In this document: positions 63,177 to 64,000 of the stretch, piece by piece
How the letters are laid out: each line of letters starts with the position of its first letter
Position numbering within the stretch: position 1 is the first letter of the stretch
From: Polluticaenibacter yanchengensis
GTDB taxonomy: Bacteria > Bacteroidota > Bacteroidia > Chitinophagales > Chitinophagaceae
DNA: 64,000 nt
Direction of reading: 5' to 3'
NCBI GenBank assembly: GCA_027854065.1
Contig: JAQGEF010000017.1
Location: forward strand, 28,522 to 92,521
The notes under the pieces: model-generated
Told to the model about the DNA's origin: nothing
Database searches by the model: none
Seen by the model: the letters and a program-made list of their open reading frames with translations, nothing else
Program-made: the position numbers and the translations under genes

Positions 63177-63184
63177 CAAATTTA
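63177..63184 (-). promoter_or_regulatory. -7 element of the Nudix-type regulator gene
   Basis: TAAATTTG on the minus strand, a full match to TAnnTTTG, 30 bases before the ATG at 63146. The operator-like palindrome lies just upstream. Confidence 0.65.
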
Positions 63185-63188
63185 TATC

Positions 63189-63213
63189 ATAATGTGTAAA
63201 AAGTACATATTTT
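63189..63213. promoter_or_regulatory. Imperfect operator upstream of the Nudix-type regulator
   Basis: ATAATGTGTA, AAAAG, TACATATTTT: the same half-sites and 5-base spacing as the perfect site at 62357-62381, with the inner arm bases paired 6 of 7. It covers the region where the -33 element should be, which fits autorepression. Confidence 0.7.
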
Positions 63214-63259
63214 GTAAAAAATATTTTTCCCTAGAGGAATTTAAGTGTTTTTTTCTTTT

Positions 63260-63372
63260 GGGGCTATCGTCATAAGGACATTATCTGGCATTTGTTCCGG
63301 CTATTTCCGGGCTCGCTTCGCTCGGTGCAAAGCACTGGCTCGTTCCTCGCCACCCTTCATATCCGGCAGCCG
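63260..63372 (+). repeat. Dispersed intergenic repeat family A, copy A6
   Basis: TTTCTTTTGGGGCTATCGTC at the start, GGGCTCGCTTCGCTCGG in the middle, GGCTCGTTCCTCGCCACCC and TATCCGGCAGCC at the end. It is the most diverged copy. It is divergent from the regulator gene, with no plus-strand gene visible beside it. Confidence 0.65.
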
Positions 63373-63501
63373 TTGAACATTTTGTTCTCTATCTGTCATA
63401 AAACGATGTCATCGTAAGCTTCCTATCCCCTCCTTGGAGCAGGGATAACTATCTACATTGAATTCTCAAAACTGCTTTTGAGAAGCAGCGCCCCTTCGAG
63501 G

Positions 63502-63722
63502 TCATTCTGAACCCAGCGAAGAATCCCCTTTTAATTTCTGAACAAAGTGAAGAAAGTGTTCTACAAAGGAGCAGGAGGATTTCTCCTTCGGCTCTTTAAT
63601 ATCAAAGTAGTTTCAGATTGTCCTCGTCCAAATGGCAGCGAATTAAAGAGCTCTTAAGTATTGAATAGTCATCTCCTGAGTGCAACGAAGAATCTCACTC
63701 CAATATCTGAACGAAGTAAAGA
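63502..63722. repeat. Two degenerate copies of a GTCATTCTGA...GCGAAGAAT repeat
   Basis: GTCATTCTGAACCCAGCGAA with GAATCCC at 63502, and GTCATCTCCTGAGTGCAACG with AAGAATCTC at 63668; each is followed after a few bases by TCTGAA(C)AAAGTGAAGAA or TCTGAACGAAGTAAAGAA. The remaining bases to 64000 hold no gene or hairpin that I can support. Confidence 0.6.
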
Positions 63723-64000
63723 AAATAAAGCATGTTATTAGAATTAAAACGTAGCTGAAGCGTCATTCAGGGAATCAAGTCCAATAAGCAAAGTGCCAAC
63801 GATTGTATCATTCTGCGCCATTACCGGAAACGTATTTAATGGATATAAAAAGTGCGTTAGTCATTCTATATTGAGCAAATACGATGCCTGCTGAAAACAA
63901 ATAAAATACCCAAACTCACATTAAACCCAAATTACGCATTAGGAATTAAAGATTAAAAATAAGAGACAAAAAAGTTGTAATTTTCTAATGCGTAGCATTA

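Overview
The window looks like a Bacteroidota chromosome segment, most likely family Chitinophagaceae. The evidence is low-to-moderate GC, promoter cores of the TAnnTTTG type with a weak Shine-Dalgarno signal, a SusC/SusD-type glycan uptake locus, a type IX secretion tail, GLPGLI proteins paired with outer-membrane barrels, and a LytS/LytTR pair. I found no rRNA, tRNA, CRISPR array, phage block or intact transposase. Most genes are housekeeping genes interspersed with envelope and secreted-protein genes.

Layout. 1-4.7 kb, all on the minus strand: the 5' part of fabH, a lipoprotein, an ECF sigma factor followed by a membrane-anchored beta-barrel protein that looks like its partner, and an M23 peptidase. 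4.9-6.2 kb: rplS, then a 900-base non-coding stretch with two copies of a dispersed structured repeat; one copy is split by a 222-bp miniature transposable element. 6.2-12.5 kb: GH78 alpha-L-rhamnosidase, di-haem cytochrome c peroxidase and a small stress-type cluster (CsbD, a 56-aa membrane protein missed by ordinary ORF length cut-offs, two small unknowns). 12.5-24.9 kb: nitronate monooxygenase-like enzyme, MacB/FtsX-type permease, tsaD, a large T9SS cargo protein, korA, atpG, scpB, lysA and a small membrane protein.

24.9-35.2 kb: three degenerate TonB-C-like paralogues with two homopolymer frameshifts, a GLPGLI gene, a histidine kinase without an adjacent regulator, ispD, two tandem-repeat arrays, a TonB-receptor-like barrel with its GLPGLI partner, and a LysM glucosaminidase. 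35.5-50.5 kb: an unknown secreted protein, prfB with its +1 programmed frameshift, a LytTR/LytS two-component pair, a LolC/E-like permease, an flippase-DHH-FKBP operon, glmS, adk, msrB and dus. 50.8-63.2 kb: a secreted coiled-coil protein and then an alpha-glucan utilisation locus (Nudix-type regulator, GH13 amylase, SusC, SusD, two small surface proteins, SusE-like protein). The Nudix-type regulator and the amylase share the same ATGTGTA-N5-TACACAT palindrome in their upstream regions, which suggests a local regulon with autoregulation.

The most notable non-coding content is two families of intergenic repeats, A (six copies) and B (three copies). They share a 5' leader (T-run, ATTTGGG), usually sit just 3' of a gene in the same orientation (seven of nine), and family B keeps its three stems paired in all three copies while the stem sequences differ completely. 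Regions downstream of about 63.2 kb hold only repeats and no gene I can support.
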